Of a stretch of 64,000 bases of DNA, positions 41,508 to 50,485 are shown one piece after another (position 1 is the first letter of the stretch; each line of letters begins with the position of its first letter). The stretch comes from Bradyrhizobium sp. AUGA SZCCT0158 (GTDB lineage Bacteria; Pseudomonadota; Alphaproteobacteria; Rhizobiales; Xanthobacteraceae), in the NCBI RefSeq assembly GCF_018130065.1, contig NZ_JAFCME010000024.1, positions 27,977-91,976 of the forward strand, read 5' to 3'. Position numbers and translations under genes: made by a program. Below the pieces are notes generated by a model. The model saw nothing but the letters and a program-made list of their open reading frames with translations, was not told where the DNA came from and did no database searches.

Positions 41508-41635
41508 GTCGTCCCGGCCTTGAGCCGGGACCCATAACCACCAGCGGCAATTGCTTTTGCACGCTGGTCGTTATCTTCCTTGCTTAGCCACGTCCGCCGC
41601 GGCGTATGGGTCCCGGCTCAAGGCCGGGACGACGG
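41508..41635. repeat. Palindromic repeat, GTCGTCCCGGCCTTGAGCC family
   Basis: GTCGTCCCGGCCTTGAGCCG at the left and CGGCTCAAGGCCGGGACGAC at the right form a perfect outer stem of 20 bp. GGGACCCATAACCA and CGGCGTATGGGTCCC lie inside. It separates convergent genes. Confidence 0.92.
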
Positions 41636-41638
41636 ATG

Positions 41639-42727
41639 CTACGCATCGAACATGATCACGCTTCGAACCGTCTTCCCCGCCTTCATGTTGGCAAAGCCCT
41701 CGTTGATCTCGCTCAGTTTCAGCTTGGCCGAAATCCAGTCTTCCAAATGCAGCTTGCCGCGCATGTAGAATTCGACCAGGCGGGGCATGTCGACGCGGAA
41801 ATGGTTGGAGCCCATCGAGGAGCCCTGGATTCTGCGCTCGCGCAGGAAGTCGAAGCCGTGCAGCTCGATCTTCTGGCCGAACGGGATCATGCCGACGATG
41901 GTCGCGGTGCCGCCGGCGGCCAGCATCGCGAACGACTGCTCCGCGGTCTCCTTGCGGCCCAGCACTTCGAAGGAATGGTTGACGCCGCCCTTGGTGAGTT
42001 CGCGTACCTGCTGCACGACGTCGCCATTGCGGGGATCGACGATGTCGGTGGCGCCGAGCTTGGTCGCCAGCTGCAGCTTCGCCGGATTGGTGTCGATGGC
42101 GATGATGCGGCCGGCGCCGGCGATCGCAGCGCCGTTAATCGCGGCCATGCCGACGCCGCCGCAGCCGATCACCGCGACCGTTTCGCCAGCGGTGACTTTG
42201 GCCGTGTTCACGACCGCGCCGTAACCGGTGATGACACCGCAGCCGATCAGCGCGGCCAGTTCGAGCGGCATGTCGTTGCGGATTTTGACGATGGCGTTTT
42301 CGTGCACCAGCATCTGCTCGGCGAACGAAGACAGATTGAGGAACTGGTTGAGTTTCTCCGAGCGCGCCCAGGACAGCCGGTTGGACACGCCCGGCAGCAT
42401 TTTTACCGTCGTGTCGGTGCAGAGCACGGTGCGGCCGGTGGTGCAATTGTCGCAAGTGCCGCAGAACACCGACAGGCAGGTCACGACGTGATCGCCGGGT
42501 TTCACATAGGTGACGTCGGAGCCGACCTTTTCCACCACGCCGGCCGATTCATGACCGAGCACCGCGGGCAGCGGATGCGGATAAAGCCCTTCCATGAAAT
42601 GCAAATCAGAGTGACAGAGGCCGGCGACGCGCGTGCGGATCAAGACTTCGCGCGGACCAGGATTCGGTACGCTGACATCCTCGATCACGAGCGGCTGATT
42701 GACTTCATGCAGGACGGCGGCCTTCAT
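41639..42727 (-). CDS. Zinc-dependent alcohol dehydrogenase
   Basis: This 362-residue MDR protein has the catalytic zinc residues in VAGLCHSDLHFMEG (Cys near 37) and LGHESAGVVEKVG, the structural-zinc cysteines CGTCDNCTTGRTVLC, and the NAD-binding VIGCGGVGMAAINGAAIAGAGRIIAID. The closest general type is class III/NDMA-like alcohol dehydrogenase. It would oxidise an alcohol to an aldehyde, or the reverse. AGGGAG precedes the ATG. The AidB-like dehydrogenase gene lies just upstream, 49 bases away, on the same strand. Confidence 0.92.
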   Translation of the reverse strand: MKAAVLHEVNQPLVIEDVSVPNPGPREVLIRTRVAGLCHSDLHFMEGLYPHPLPAVLGHESAGVVEKVGSDVTYVKPGDHVVTCLSVFCGTCDNCTTGRTVLCTDTTVKMLPGVSNRLSWARSEKLNQFLNLSSFAEQMLVHENAIVKIRNDMPLELAALIGCGVITGYGAVVNTAKVTAGETVAVIGCGGVGMAAINGAAIAGAGRIIAIDTNPAKLQLATKLGATDIVDPRNGDVVQQVRELTKGGVNHSFEVLGRKETAEQSFAMLAAGGTATIVGMIPFGQKIELHGFDFLRERRIQGSSMGSNHFRVDMPRLVEFYMRGKLHLEDWISAKLKLSEINEGFANMKAGKTVRSVIMFDA

Positions 42728-42775
42728 CGGGTACTCCCTTGATTGTTATTCTTGAATATCAGCGTGGACGGAAGC

Positions 42776-44560
42776 CTACGCTGCGGTGAGCAATTCGCCA
42801 ACCTCGGCCATCCCAACCGCGCGCTCGTCCAGGAGATGCGCCGTGATCGCGCGCTGCGTGGTATTTTCCGCCAAGCGGAACGGATCCGACGCAGAGACCC
42901 GGTGATCGATCACCATGCGCGAAAGCAGCAGCCGCTTCGCATCGCCGCGCATCTCATGGATGCGGCCGCCCTCCCATGCCAAGGCCACGGCGCTGGCGAC
43001 ATGATAAAGCAGGCTGGTGGCACGCCGCGCATCGCCCTCATTGTCGGATTTGCTGGCGACCTCGCGCGCAAAGCCGATGGCCCGGTCAGTCAGTTCACGC
43101 AGCCGATCACGCCAGACCTGCGGCACATTGGCGCTGTCGTCGAGGCGGGCCTGCAGATCGGCTGATAGCGCTGCGTCCGCGCCGTGACGGCCGACCGCGC
43201 GTTTCAGCGCGTCGATCGCTACGATGTTGCCGGTGCCTTCCCAGATCGAACCGAGATGCGCATCGCGCAACAGCCGCGCGGTCGCGAATTCCTCAATGTA
43301 GCCGATACCGCCGCGCATCTCCAAGGCATCGCCGCAAACCTTGCGGGCGTCGCGGGTGGCACGGAATTTCAGCGTCGGCGTCAGGATGCGCAGTAACGCC
43401 GCGGCGTCCTGGCTACCGGCCTCGGCGCGATCAAGCGCGTCAGCGGTGAGGAAGCTCATCGAGAGCGCCTGCTCGGTCGGCAGCATGATCTTCATCAGCT
43501 GCCGCCGCGCCAGCGGCAGGTCGATGATGCGCTGGCCGAACACCACGCGATTTCGCGCCACCGTCATCGCGTCATGGTAAGCGCGCCGCATCAGCGCGGT
43601 GGATTTGACGCCGTTGGAAAGCCGCGAGGAATTGACCATCTCGGCCATTTGCACAAAGCCGCGATCGAGCTTGCCGACGGCATAGGCAATCGCGCCCTCC
43701 AGCTTGATCTCGCCAGAAGCCATCGAGCGGGTGCCGAGCTTGTCCTTCAGACGGACGATCCGGTAGTGGTTTTGCGACCCATCCTCAAGCCGCCGCGGCA
43801 TCAGGAACAGGCCGACGCCACGCGTGCCGGGCCCTGCGCCTTCCGGGCGCGCCAGCAGCATCACCACTTCGGCGTCGGCATTGGAGCAGAACCATTTTTC
43901 GCCATGCAGCCGCCAGTGATCGCCCTCCTGCACGGCCGTCGTGGTCAGCGTGCCGACGTCGGAACCGCCTTCCTTCTCGGTCATGAACTGGCCGCCCTGG
44001 GTCAGCTTGCTCATGTCGGTTTGCGTCAGGCCGTCGAGATACTTTGCTTTCAGCGCCTCGCTGCCGAAATGATTCAACAGCTTGGCGCAGCCGTCGGTGA
44101 CGTTGATCGGGCAGCCCAACCCAAACTCGGCCTGATTGAACAGGAACGTAAAGGCGTGCTTGGCGACGACGGGATATTTGTCCGGCCATCCCATGATGCC
44201 CTTGCGGATCGACAGCGCGTGAATGCCGAACTCGCCGAACGCGGCCTTCTCCAACTCGCGATAGGCCGGATGATATTCGATATACTGGGAATCGCGGCCA
44301 AAGCGGTCGCGCTGATGCAGCACCGGCGTGTGCCGATCAGCCAGCCGTGCGCATTCGTCGAGGTGACCGCCGGCGAGTTCGCCAAGCCGGTCGAGATGCG
44401 GTTCGATGTGGCGGAACAACGCCTCCGGCAGATGCAGCCGCAACAGATCCGTCAGCGCCGGATCGGCCCGGTAGAAGTTCATGCCGGATGTGTCCGGCGC
44501 AAGCAATCCCGGCTTATCGGCCGCGGCCGTGCTGCGATCGTGCGTGAGAGGCTGCTGCAT
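42776..44560 (-). CDS. Acyl-CoA dehydrogenase, AidB-like long form
   Basis: This 594-residue protein has FLFNQAEFGLGCPINVTDGCAKLLNHF, QTDMSKLTQGGQFMTEKEGGSDVGTLTTTAVQEG, NGVKSTALMRRAYHDAM and MRGGIGYIEEFATARLLRDAHLGSIWEGTGNIVAIDALKRAV, which is the AidB/isovaleryl-type layout with an extra C-terminal helical region of about 100 residues. AidB proteins lack or have poor acyl-CoA activity in E. coli, so the function here is open. ATG at 44560 is preferred; an ATG 12 codons earlier has no clear advantage. Faces the SDR at 44748 divergently. Confidence 0.9.
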   Translation of the reverse strand: MQQPLTHDRSTAAADKPGLLAPDTSGMNFYRADPALTDLLRLHLPEALFRHIEPHLDRLGELAGGHLDECARLADRHTPVLHQRDRFGRDSQYIEYHPAYRELEKAAFGEFGIHALSIRKGIMGWPDKYPVVAKHAFTFLFNQAEFGLGCPINVTDGCAKLLNHFGSEALKAKYLDGLTQTDMSKLTQGGQFMTEKEGGSDVGTLTTTAVQEGDHWRLHGEKWFCSNADAEVVMLLARPEGAGPGTRGVGLFLMPRRLEDGSQNHYRIVRLKDKLGTRSMASGEIKLEGAIAYAVGKLDRGFVQMAEMVNSSRLSNGVKSTALMRRAYHDAMTVARNRVVFGQRIIDLPLARRQLMKIMLPTEQALSMSFLTADALDRAEAGSQDAAALLRILTPTLKFRATRDARKVCGDALEMRGGIGYIEEFATARLLRDAHLGSIWEGTGNIVAIDALKRAVGRHGADAALSADLQARLDDSANVPQVWRDRLRELTDRAIGFAREVASKSDNEGDARRATSLLYHVASAVALAWEGGRIHEMRGDAKRLLLSRMVIDHRVSASDPFRLAENTTQRAITAHLLDERAVGMAEVGELLTAA

Positions 44561-44747
44561 ATTTATCTCTTGTTCGTTCCGCCCGATATTGATCATCTAC
44601 CGATAACGCCGGCGATCAAGCCGTCAACAAGCATAATTGGAGGGGCACCCCATGGCGGACGGGTATCAGCCTCGCCATGACCTGACGGGTTGTCTGGCGG
44701 CATTACGCTCCTAAATACCTGCTCCCGGTCATTTCTGGAGAGCCGCC

Positions 44748-45452
44748 ATGCCGACCCCGCCAACCTACAAGACCGCCCTGATCGTCGGCGCCGGCGAAGG
44801 ACTGAGCGCATCGCTGGCGCGATTGTTCGCCAGGGAGAAAATCCGCGTCGCGCTGGCTGCCCGCAAAATCGAAAAGCTTGGTGCGCTCTGCACCGAAACC
44901 GGCGCCCGGGCCTATGCCTGCGACGCCACCAATGCCGACGACGTCGAGCGGTTGTTCGGCCAGGTCGAGCGCGAGATCGCAGCACCCGATCTCGTCGTCT
45001 ATAACGCCAGCGGCCGGGCACGCGGCCCCTTTACCGAGCTGGTACCGGCCGACGTCGCCAACGCGATCGCGGTCAGCGCCTTCGGTGGTTTTCTCGTGGC
45101 GCAGCAGGCGGTGACGCGCATGCTGCCGAACAAACACGGCGCAATCCTGTTCACCGGCGCCTCCGCCAGCGTCAAGGGCTATCCGCAATCGGCGCCGTTC
45201 GCGATGGGCAAGTTCGCTTTGCGCGGCCTTGCCCAGAGCATGGCACGCGAATTGTCGCCGCAGGGCATTCACGTCGCGCATTTCGTCATCGACGGCGGCA
45301 TCCGCAGCGCCGCGCGCGCCGAGCCCGCCGATCGGCCTGATTCGATGCTCGACCCTGACGCCATTGCGTTGAGTTACTGGAACGTGCTGCAACAGCCGCG
45401 CAGCGCCTGGACCTGGGAGCTGGAATTGCGGCCGTGGGTGGAGAAGTTTTAG
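44748..45452 (+). CDS. SDR-family protein lacking the usual catalytic tyrosine
   Basis: This 234-residue Rossmann protein has ALIVGAGEGLSASLARLFA for cofactor binding, YNASGRARG in place of NNAG, and SAPFAMGKFALRGLAQSMARELSPQGIHVAHFVIDGGI. The canonical YxxxK reads FxxxK (Phe151-Lys155), so classical SDR catalysis with tyrosine is not available. I recall other members of this subgroup with the same change, so it is a property of the subfamily rather than decay. Function unknown. A GTAGGGTGGGCAAAG repeat follows. Confidence 0.88.
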   Translation: MPTPPTYKTALIVGAGEGLSASLARLFAREKIRVALAARKIEKLGALCTETGARAYACDATNADDVERLFGQVEREIAAPDLVVYNASGRARGPFTELVPADVANAIAVSAFGGFLVAQQAVTRMLPNKHGAILFTGASASVKGYPQSAPFAMGKFALRGLAQSMARELSPQGIHVAHFVIDGGIRSAARAEPADRPDSMLDPDAIALSYWNVLQQPRSAWTWELELRPWVEKF

Positions 45453-45459
45453 GGAATGC

Positions 45460-45552
45460 GTAGGGTGGGCAAAGGCGCGCTTGCGCCGTGCCCACCATCT
45501 ATCGCCGGAATGAGCGTCAATGGTGGGCACGCTTCGCTTTGCCCACCCTACG
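45460..45552. repeat. Paired palindromic repeat, GTAGGGTGGGCAAAG family
   Basis: GTAGGGTGGGCAAAGGCGCG on the left, GCTTTGCCCACCCTACG on the right, CGTGCCCACCATC and AATGGTGGGCACG inside. The sequence is almost the same as 1639-1724 apart from the central loop. Confidence 0.9.
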
Positions 45553-45574
45553 AAGAACAATAACTGGGGGAATC

Positions 45575-46405
45575 ATGGCCACTGAAACCACCGTCGACAC
45601 CGGCACCAATGAATTGCTGTGCGTGATCCGCGACCGCGTCGCCATCATCACGCTGAACCGCCCCGAGGCGCGCAACGCGATGTCGGATCATCTGACGCCG
45701 GCGCTGCGCAACATGATCAAGACCTGCGGCGAGAATCCCGAAGTCGGCGCGCTGCTGCTCACCGGCGCCGGCACGGCGTTCTGCGCCGGCGGCAACGTCA
45801 AGGGCATGGGCGCCAACCGCGACAAAAAGAAGCTCGAGATGTCGCATGACGAGCGGGTCGCCGATCTGCAGGAACGGCAGCGCCTGCTGACCGGCGCCCT
45901 GGTCTCGGTGCGCAAACCGACCATTGCGGCCTTGCCCGGCCCCGCGGTCGGCGCCGGGCTTGCGCTGGCGATGGCCTGCGACATCCGTATCGCCGCGCAA
46001 TCGGCGTTCCTGTCCACCGGCTATCTCAAGGTTGGGCTGAGCGGCGATTATGGCATCGCCTGGCTGCTGACGCGCCTCGTCGGCACCTCGCGCGCCCGCG
46101 AGTTGATGTTCACCTGCGAGCGCGTCGATGCCGCCAGGTGCGAAACGATCGGCCTCGTCAACCGCGTGGTGCCGGACGACAGGCTGCAGGCCGAAGCCTT
46201 TGCACTCGCCAAATCGATCGCGGAAGGTCCGACGATCGCGATCCGCTATATGAAGGACAATCTCGACGAAGCCCTGATGTTCGATTTCGCCACCGCGCGC
46301 GATCATGAAGCCGAACGCATGATCCGCACCCAGGTGACGGCGGATCACAAGGAAGCGGTGCAGGCCTTCATCGAGAAGCGCAAGCCGGTGTTCAGGGGCG
46401 GTTAA
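45575..46405 (+). CDS. Crotonase-family enoyl-CoA hydratase/isomerase
   Basis: This 276-residue protein has VAIITLNRPEARNAMSDHL, AGTAFCAGGNVKGMG, AALPGPAVGAGLALAMACDIRIAAQSAFLSTGYLKVGLSGDYG and the C-terminal IEKRKPVFRGG. It shows the two oxyanion-hole segments but an Asp (GLSGDYG) where many hydratases have the second glutamate, as in isomerase-like members. ATG at 45575 follows GGGGGA; an upstream ATG would translate the repeat. Convergent with the frameshifted NTF2-like gene. Confidence 0.9.
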   Translation: MATETTVDTGTNELLCVIRDRVAIITLNRPEARNAMSDHLTPALRNMIKTCGENPEVGALLLTGAGTAFCAGGNVKGMGANRDKKKLEMSHDERVADLQERQRLLTGALVSVRKPTIAALPGPAVGAGLALAMACDIRIAAQSAFLSTGYLKVGLSGDYGIAWLLTRLVGTSRARELMFTCERVDAARCETIGLVNRVVPDDRLQAEAFALAKSIAEGPTIAIRYMKDNLDEALMFDFATARDHEAERMIRTQVTADHKEAVQAFIEKRKPVFRGG

Positions 46406-46409
46406 GGGG

Positions 46410-46815
46410 CTAACTTATCGGGTTTTCGTCAAACAGCCGCGCCACCATCACCGAATCCAGGTAGGCGCGCACGCGCACGATTCTGTCGTTCTTGAAATAA
46501 GCAGACCCAGCAATAGTGGTTGTCGAAGCGAAAACCGTTCCTGGCGGTCGCTTCCGAATGCAACTCCACAATCGCGACATCGTCATTCACGATCAGATTG
46601 TCGACGTGCAATTGCGCGCCATTGGGCAACACCTTGCCGAGTTTCGCAAAGGTCCCGGCGATGAAATCGGCCTTTGATGTGTAGTGGCCGGCGAGCGGAT
46701 GCGTGCCCATCACGATCCAGTCGACATCGTCGGTGACATGGCCAAAGAATGCTGCGCCGTCGCCGTGTTCGAGGCCGGCAAAGATTTTCCGCACGAATTC
46801 AGCATCGACTGACAT
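46410..46815 (-). pseudogene. NTF2-like (SnoaL) protein with a one-base frameshift near 46499
   Basis: The frame from ATG 46815 reads MSVDAEFVRKIFAGLEHGDGAAFFGHVTDDVDWIVMG through FDNHYCWVC, normal for a 130-residue NTF2-like protein, then goes out of register and stops at 46429. Shifting one base at the TT of TGCTTATTTC (46499-46500) restores YFKNDRIVRVRAYLDSVMVA and RLFDENPIS, stop at 46410, the ending expected for this family. The full span of 406 bases is 3n+1, as a one-base insertion requires. Either a real recent mutation or a sequencing error. Confidence 0.82.
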
Positions 46816-46956
46816 ACGCCGCTCTCCGCTCGGTGGGGCTAGGCTAAACGGGGCTGGCGCGGTTTTCAATCGAAGGAGCTCGCGGCCGGGCGCGAGGTTT
46901 CGACGTCGACCGACTGGAGTGAGGAGGCTGCGTGAATGCGGCGGAAGCCGAGGCAT

Positions 46957-46991
46957 AAAAATAGCCCGGTTCTGGTCAGCCAGAACCGGGC
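46957..46991 (-). terminator. Rho-independent terminator of the GNAT/DUF1127 unit
   Basis: GCCCGGTTCTGG and CCAGAACCGGGC form a perfect 12-bp stem with a TCAG loop, 10 bases after the GNAT stop. On the minus strand it is followed by a run of five T residues. Confidence 0.9.
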
Positions 46992-47000
46992 CTAGTTTCG

Positions 47001-47618
47001 TCAAACCGCAACCGAGGACATAGTGGCCTGGCGGGAGAGGGCGGCGAGCCGCCAGCTTGCACAGGGGATGTCTTGCGGTTCGACGTCGATATTCTTTGCG
47101 AAGCGCACCAGTTTCCAATCGCCGGGGGTCGGCATGAAGTCGTAGCCGGATTTGCGGGCGAGGCCGATCATGGCCTCGTTGGAACGCAGGGTGTCGCCGA
47201 ACAGACTGTCAGCGCCGAACGAGGCGGCGCGGCATTCGAGATTTTTCAACAGCGCCTTGCCGATGCCATGGCCCTGCCAGCGGTCGTCGACCGACAGGCC
47301 GAATTCGATGCTGCCGTTCTCGAACGCGTAGCGGGCTTCGCCGACGATGATCTCATGGCCGTCGACCAGCATGGTCGCGACCACGCTGAAGCGGTCGGCC
47401 TCGCCGATATGGATGAAATCCTCGAGCACCGACGGCGGCAGTTCGCTGATGGCGCCGAGGAAGCGGTTGTAGCGGGAGCGGATAGTCAGCGCGCGGAAAT
47501 AGCTTTGCAATGCCTCGGCATCGCGCGGCTCGACGAAACGCACGCTCAGCGCCTCGCCGCTGCGCGCGCGCAGCACGTCCGAATATTGCCTGAGATCGTC
47601 GAAACGCATCGTCGTCAT
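47001..47618 (-). CDS. GNAT-family N-acetyltransferase
   Basis: This 205-residue protein has LSVRFVEPRDAEALQSYFRALTIRSRYNRFLGAIS at the start, ARYAFENGSIEFGLSVDDRWQGHGIGKALLKNLECRAASFGA (acetyl-CoA loop R/Q-x-x-G-x-G as WQGHGIG), and SNEAMIGLARKSGYDFMPTPGDWKLV late. It resembles the acetyltransferase domain fused to acetyl-CoA-synthetase-like proteins, here alone. ATG at 47618 has GGGAG 6 bases upstream. The DUF1127 gene lies 70 bases upstream on the same strand. Confidence 0.9.
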   Translation of the reverse strand: MTTMRFDDLRQYSDVLRARSGEALSVRFVEPRDAEALQSYFRALTIRSRYNRFLGAISELPPSVLEDFIHIGEADRFSVVATMLVDGHEIIVGEARYAFENGSIEFGLSVDDRWQGHGIGKALLKNLECRAASFGADSLFGDTLRSNEAMIGLARKSGYDFMPTPGDWKLVRFAKNIDVEPQDIPCASWRLAALSRQATMSSVAV

Positions 47619-47688
47619 CGCACGCTCCCATTGCTCCCGAAAGAATGGCCGGCGTCCCCCTGATGAGGCGACGCCGGCCTGGCTGCCT

Positions 47689-47892
47689 TTAGGCCCGCCA
47701 GAATGGTTTCGAGGCTTCGTAGATGGCATCGCCGTGGGAGACGCCGATGTCGTGGAGTTCCCGGTCCGACCAGTTGGCCAGTTCCCGGCGAGCCGCCGAG
47801 CGCTGCCGCCAGACATGGAAGAGTTCGGCGACCTGGCTGAAAAGGCTCTGTCCATGATGATTTATCATCGATTCATGCGTGAAAGTAGACAT
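47689..47892 (-). CDS. DUF1127 domain small protein (YjiS-like)
   Basis: This 67-residue protein contains WRQRSAARRELANWSDRELHDIGVSHGDAIYEASKPFW, the DUF1127 motif (R-R-x-L-x2-L-x-D-R-x-L-x-D-I-G). Arginine-rich proteins of this family affect small RNA turnover and nutrient metabolism in other alphaproteobacteria. It shares transcription with the GNAT gene and is divergent from the LysR gene at 48010. Confidence 0.9.
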   Translation of the reverse strand: MSTFTHESMINHHGQSLFSQVAELFHVWRQRSAARRELANWSDRELHDIGVSHGDAIYEASKPFWRA

Positions 47893-48009
47893 TTGAAGCT
47901 CCTATCTCTAATCTGTTGTCGCTAATATCTGCGCTCCAGAGGCCTTTCACAAACGACACTTTGTACCGTTTCGGATGATAAAAACTCATATATTGGGGAA
48001 GTGCTGGAA

Positions 48010-48909
48010 ATGACCGCCAGGCTGCCGTCGCTGAATGGGTTGCGCGCCTTCGAGGCTGCCGCCCGGCATCTGAGCTTCACGCAGGCCGCGGCCGAGCTGA
48101 ACGTCACGCAGACCGCGATCAGCCATCAGATCAAGCGGCTGGAAGAAGAGCTCGGCGTCCGCCTGTTCGTGCGCCAGAACCGGGCGCTGACGCTGACGCC
48201 GCAGGCGGTCGATTACCTGCCCGGCATCCGCGCCGCCTTCAACGACCTGCGGCTCGCCACCGATCGGCTGCTGCGAAAGGACGACGACCAAGTGCTGACG
48301 GTCTCGACGCTGGCCTCGCTTGCCGCCAAATGGCTGCTGCCGCGCCTTGCCGCGTTCCAGGAAGCCCATCCCGGGATCGACGTGCGCATCACCACCTCGA
48401 CCAATCTGGTCGACTTCCAGCGCGACAATGTCGATGCCGCGATCCGCTATGGCCGCGGCCAGTGGGCGGGGTTGCGCGCCGACTGGCTGATGGCGGACGA
48501 GCTGTTTCCGGTGTGCAGCCCAAATCTCTTGAAGGGCAGCAAGCCGCTGAAATGCCCCGAAGACCTCCGCGACCACGTGCTGCTGCACACCAGCAACTTC
48601 AACAGCGACGACTGGCGGCTGTGGCTGACAGCGGCCGGCCTGCCGGCGGACTTTTCCAAACAGCCGGGCGTGACCTTCGATCTCATCTTCATGACGGTGC
48701 AGGCCGCGATCGACGGCCTCGGCGTCGCGATGGGCCGCTCGGCCTATGTCGAGGACGACATCGCCAAGGGGCGCCTCGTCGTGCCCTTCAAGATCACGCT
48801 GCCGACCGACGCCGGATTCTATCTGGTCTCGCCCGCGGGACGAACCGACCCGCCGAAACTCTCGGCGTTCCGGCAATGGCTGGTTGCCTCGGTACAGAAC
48901 AAGCCCTGA
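48010..48909 (+). CDS. LysR-family regulator (GcvA-like), probable tricarballylate regulator
   Basis: This 299-residue protein has RLPSLNGLRAFEAAARHLSFTQAAAELNVTQTAISHQIKRLEEELG, the helix-turn-helix of the GcvA-like LysR group, and an effector domain with TVSTLASLAAKWLLPRLAAFQEAHPGIDVRI. ATG at 48010 is chosen; GTG at 48001 is in frame. It lies 151 bases upstream of the transporter gene of the tricarballylate locus and has the same place as TcuR, a LysR activator in Salmonella, so it probably senses tricarballylate (inference from context). Confidence 0.88.
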   Translation: MTARLPSLNGLRAFEAAARHLSFTQAAAELNVTQTAISHQIKRLEEELGVRLFVRQNRALTLTPQAVDYLPGIRAAFNDLRLATDRLLRKDDDQVLTVSTLASLAAKWLLPRLAAFQEAHPGIDVRITTSTNLVDFQRDNVDAAIRYGRGQWAGLRADWLMADELFPVCSPNLLKGSKPLKCPEDLRDHVLLHTSNFNSDDWRLWLTAAGLPADFSKQPGVTFDLIFMTVQAAIDGLGVAMGRSAYVEDDIAKGRLVVPFKITLPTDAGFYLVSPAGRTDPPKLSAFRQWLVASVQNKP

Positions 48910-49060
48910 GAGACCGACATTCCGCGTTCTCAGGGCACCCTCCACCTTTTGCGGGTTGCCGCCACGCCCAACTGTGCCAAATTGTCGCACCAAGCAGGCT
49001 AACTGTCTCGGTGAACGAGACTTTTTGCGCCGGCGGCAAGGGTAGCGGGAGGACGGCGTC

Positions 49061-50371
49061 ATGGCGCAGGCAAGTGGTTCGGAAATACCGCAAATCAAAT
49101 CGCGTATCGGCGCCATCCTGCGTGCGACCAGCGGCAATTTCCTCGAGCAATTCGATTTCTTCCTGTTCGGATTTTACGCCAGCGCCATCGCGAAGGCGTT
49201 CTTTCCTGCCCAGAACGAAACGGCGGCGCTGCTCAATGCTTTCGGCGTGTTCTGGCTCGGCGCGCTGATGCGCCCGGTCGGTGCCATCGTGCTCGGCGCC
49301 TATATCGACCGCATCGGCCGGCGTCAGGGTTTGATCGTGACGCTCGCGATCATGGCGATCGGGACGGTCGTGATCGCCTTCTGTCCGGGGTATGAGACGA
49401 TCGGCATCGCCGCTCCAATCATCGTGCTGCTTGGCCGGCTGCTGCAGGGATTTTCCGCCGGCGTCGAACTCGGCGGCGTCTCGGTCTATCTGGCGGAGAT
49501 TGCCACCCCCGGCAACCGGGGCTTCTACACCTCGTTTCAATCTTCCAGCCAGCAGGTCGCGATTTTTGTTGCCGCGATCCTCGGCTATGTGCTGAGCGAG
49601 GTGATGCCGGCCGAAACGGTTGCGGCGTGGGGCTGGCGCATTCCATTCTTCATCGGCTGCCTCATCATTCCCTTCATTTTCGTGCTGCGGCGAACGCTCG
49701 AAGAGACGCCCGCCTTCCTGGCCATGAAGAAGCATCCGACCGCATCGGAGGTGTTCGCGTCGGCGGTGGCAAACTGGCGCATCGTCGTTCTCGGCATGAT
49801 GATGGCGGTGTTGACCACGACGACCTTCTACTTCGTCACCGTCTACACGCCGACCTTCGGCAAGACGGTGCTGAAGCTGTCGACGCCGGACGCCCTCCTC
49901 GTCACCCTCTTGGTGGCCGTCACCAATTTCATCTGGAATCCGGTCGGCGGCGCGCTGTCCGACCGGATCGGGCGCAAGCCGGTGTTGCTGGCGATTGCAT
50001 GTCTGGCCCTGCTGACCGCCTATCCGGCACTGCACTGGCTGATCGCGGCGCCCACCTTCGGCAAGATGCTGGCCGTCGAAATGATGTTCTCGTTCTACTT
50101 CGGCGTTTACAGCGGCACCATGCTGGGCGCGCTGGTCGAGGTGGTGCCGGCGCATGTCCGAACCACCTGTTTCTCGCTGGCCTTTGCGCTCGCCGCGGGC
50201 CTGTTCGGGACGTTTACGCCATTTGCATCGACCTGGCTGATCGGTCGCACCGGCGACAAGGCATCCCCCGCCTACTGGCTGATGTGCGCCGCGGCGCTCG
50301 GCATCATCGCAGCGCTCGCGATCTATCGCGGCGGAGAAACCATCGCGACCCGCGACGCCGTTCCCGCCTAG
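49061..50371 (+). CDS. tcuC: MFS transporter, citrate/tricarballylate:proton symporter type (TcuC)
   Basis: This 436-residue protein has twelve predicted helices. GNFLEQFDFFLFGFYASAIAKAFFP, MRPVGAIVLGAYIDRIGRRQGL (the MFS G-x3-D-R-x-G-R-R motif) and QGFSAGVELGGVSVYLAEIA are the stretches shared by the citrate/tricarballylate symporters CitA and TcuC. GGGAGG precedes the ATG by about 8 bases. It is the first gene after the LysR regulator and just upstream of tcuA; that neighbour sets the tricarballylate reading. Confidence 0.88.
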   Translation: MAQASGSEIPQIKSRIGAILRATSGNFLEQFDFFLFGFYASAIAKAFFPAQNETAALLNAFGVFWLGALMRPVGAIVLGAYIDRIGRRQGLIVTLAIMAIGTVVIAFCPGYETIGIAAPIIVLLGRLLQGFSAGVELGGVSVYLAEIATPGNRGFYTSFQSSSQQVAIFVAAILGYVLSEVMPAETVAAWGWRIPFFIGCLIIPFIFVLRRTLEETPAFLAMKKHPTASEVFASAVANWRIVVLGMMMAVLTTTTFYFVTVYTPTFGKTVLKLSTPDALLVTLLVAVTNFIWNPVGGALSDRIGRKPVLLAIACLALLTAYPALHWLIAAPTFGKMLAVEMMFSFYFGVYSGTMLGALVEVVPAHVRTTCFSLAFALAAGLFGTFTPFASTWLIGRTGDKASPAYWLMCAAALGIIAALAIYRGGETIATRDAVPA

Positions 50372-50485
50372 AACATTGCAGGGAAATCCTGACGGACCAT
50401 TCCGCGATGCGCGCCGTATCCGACATTGTCGCATGTCGCGCGTCCGCCAATTTGATTTCCATGCAAACAACGATAACAAGAGCGC

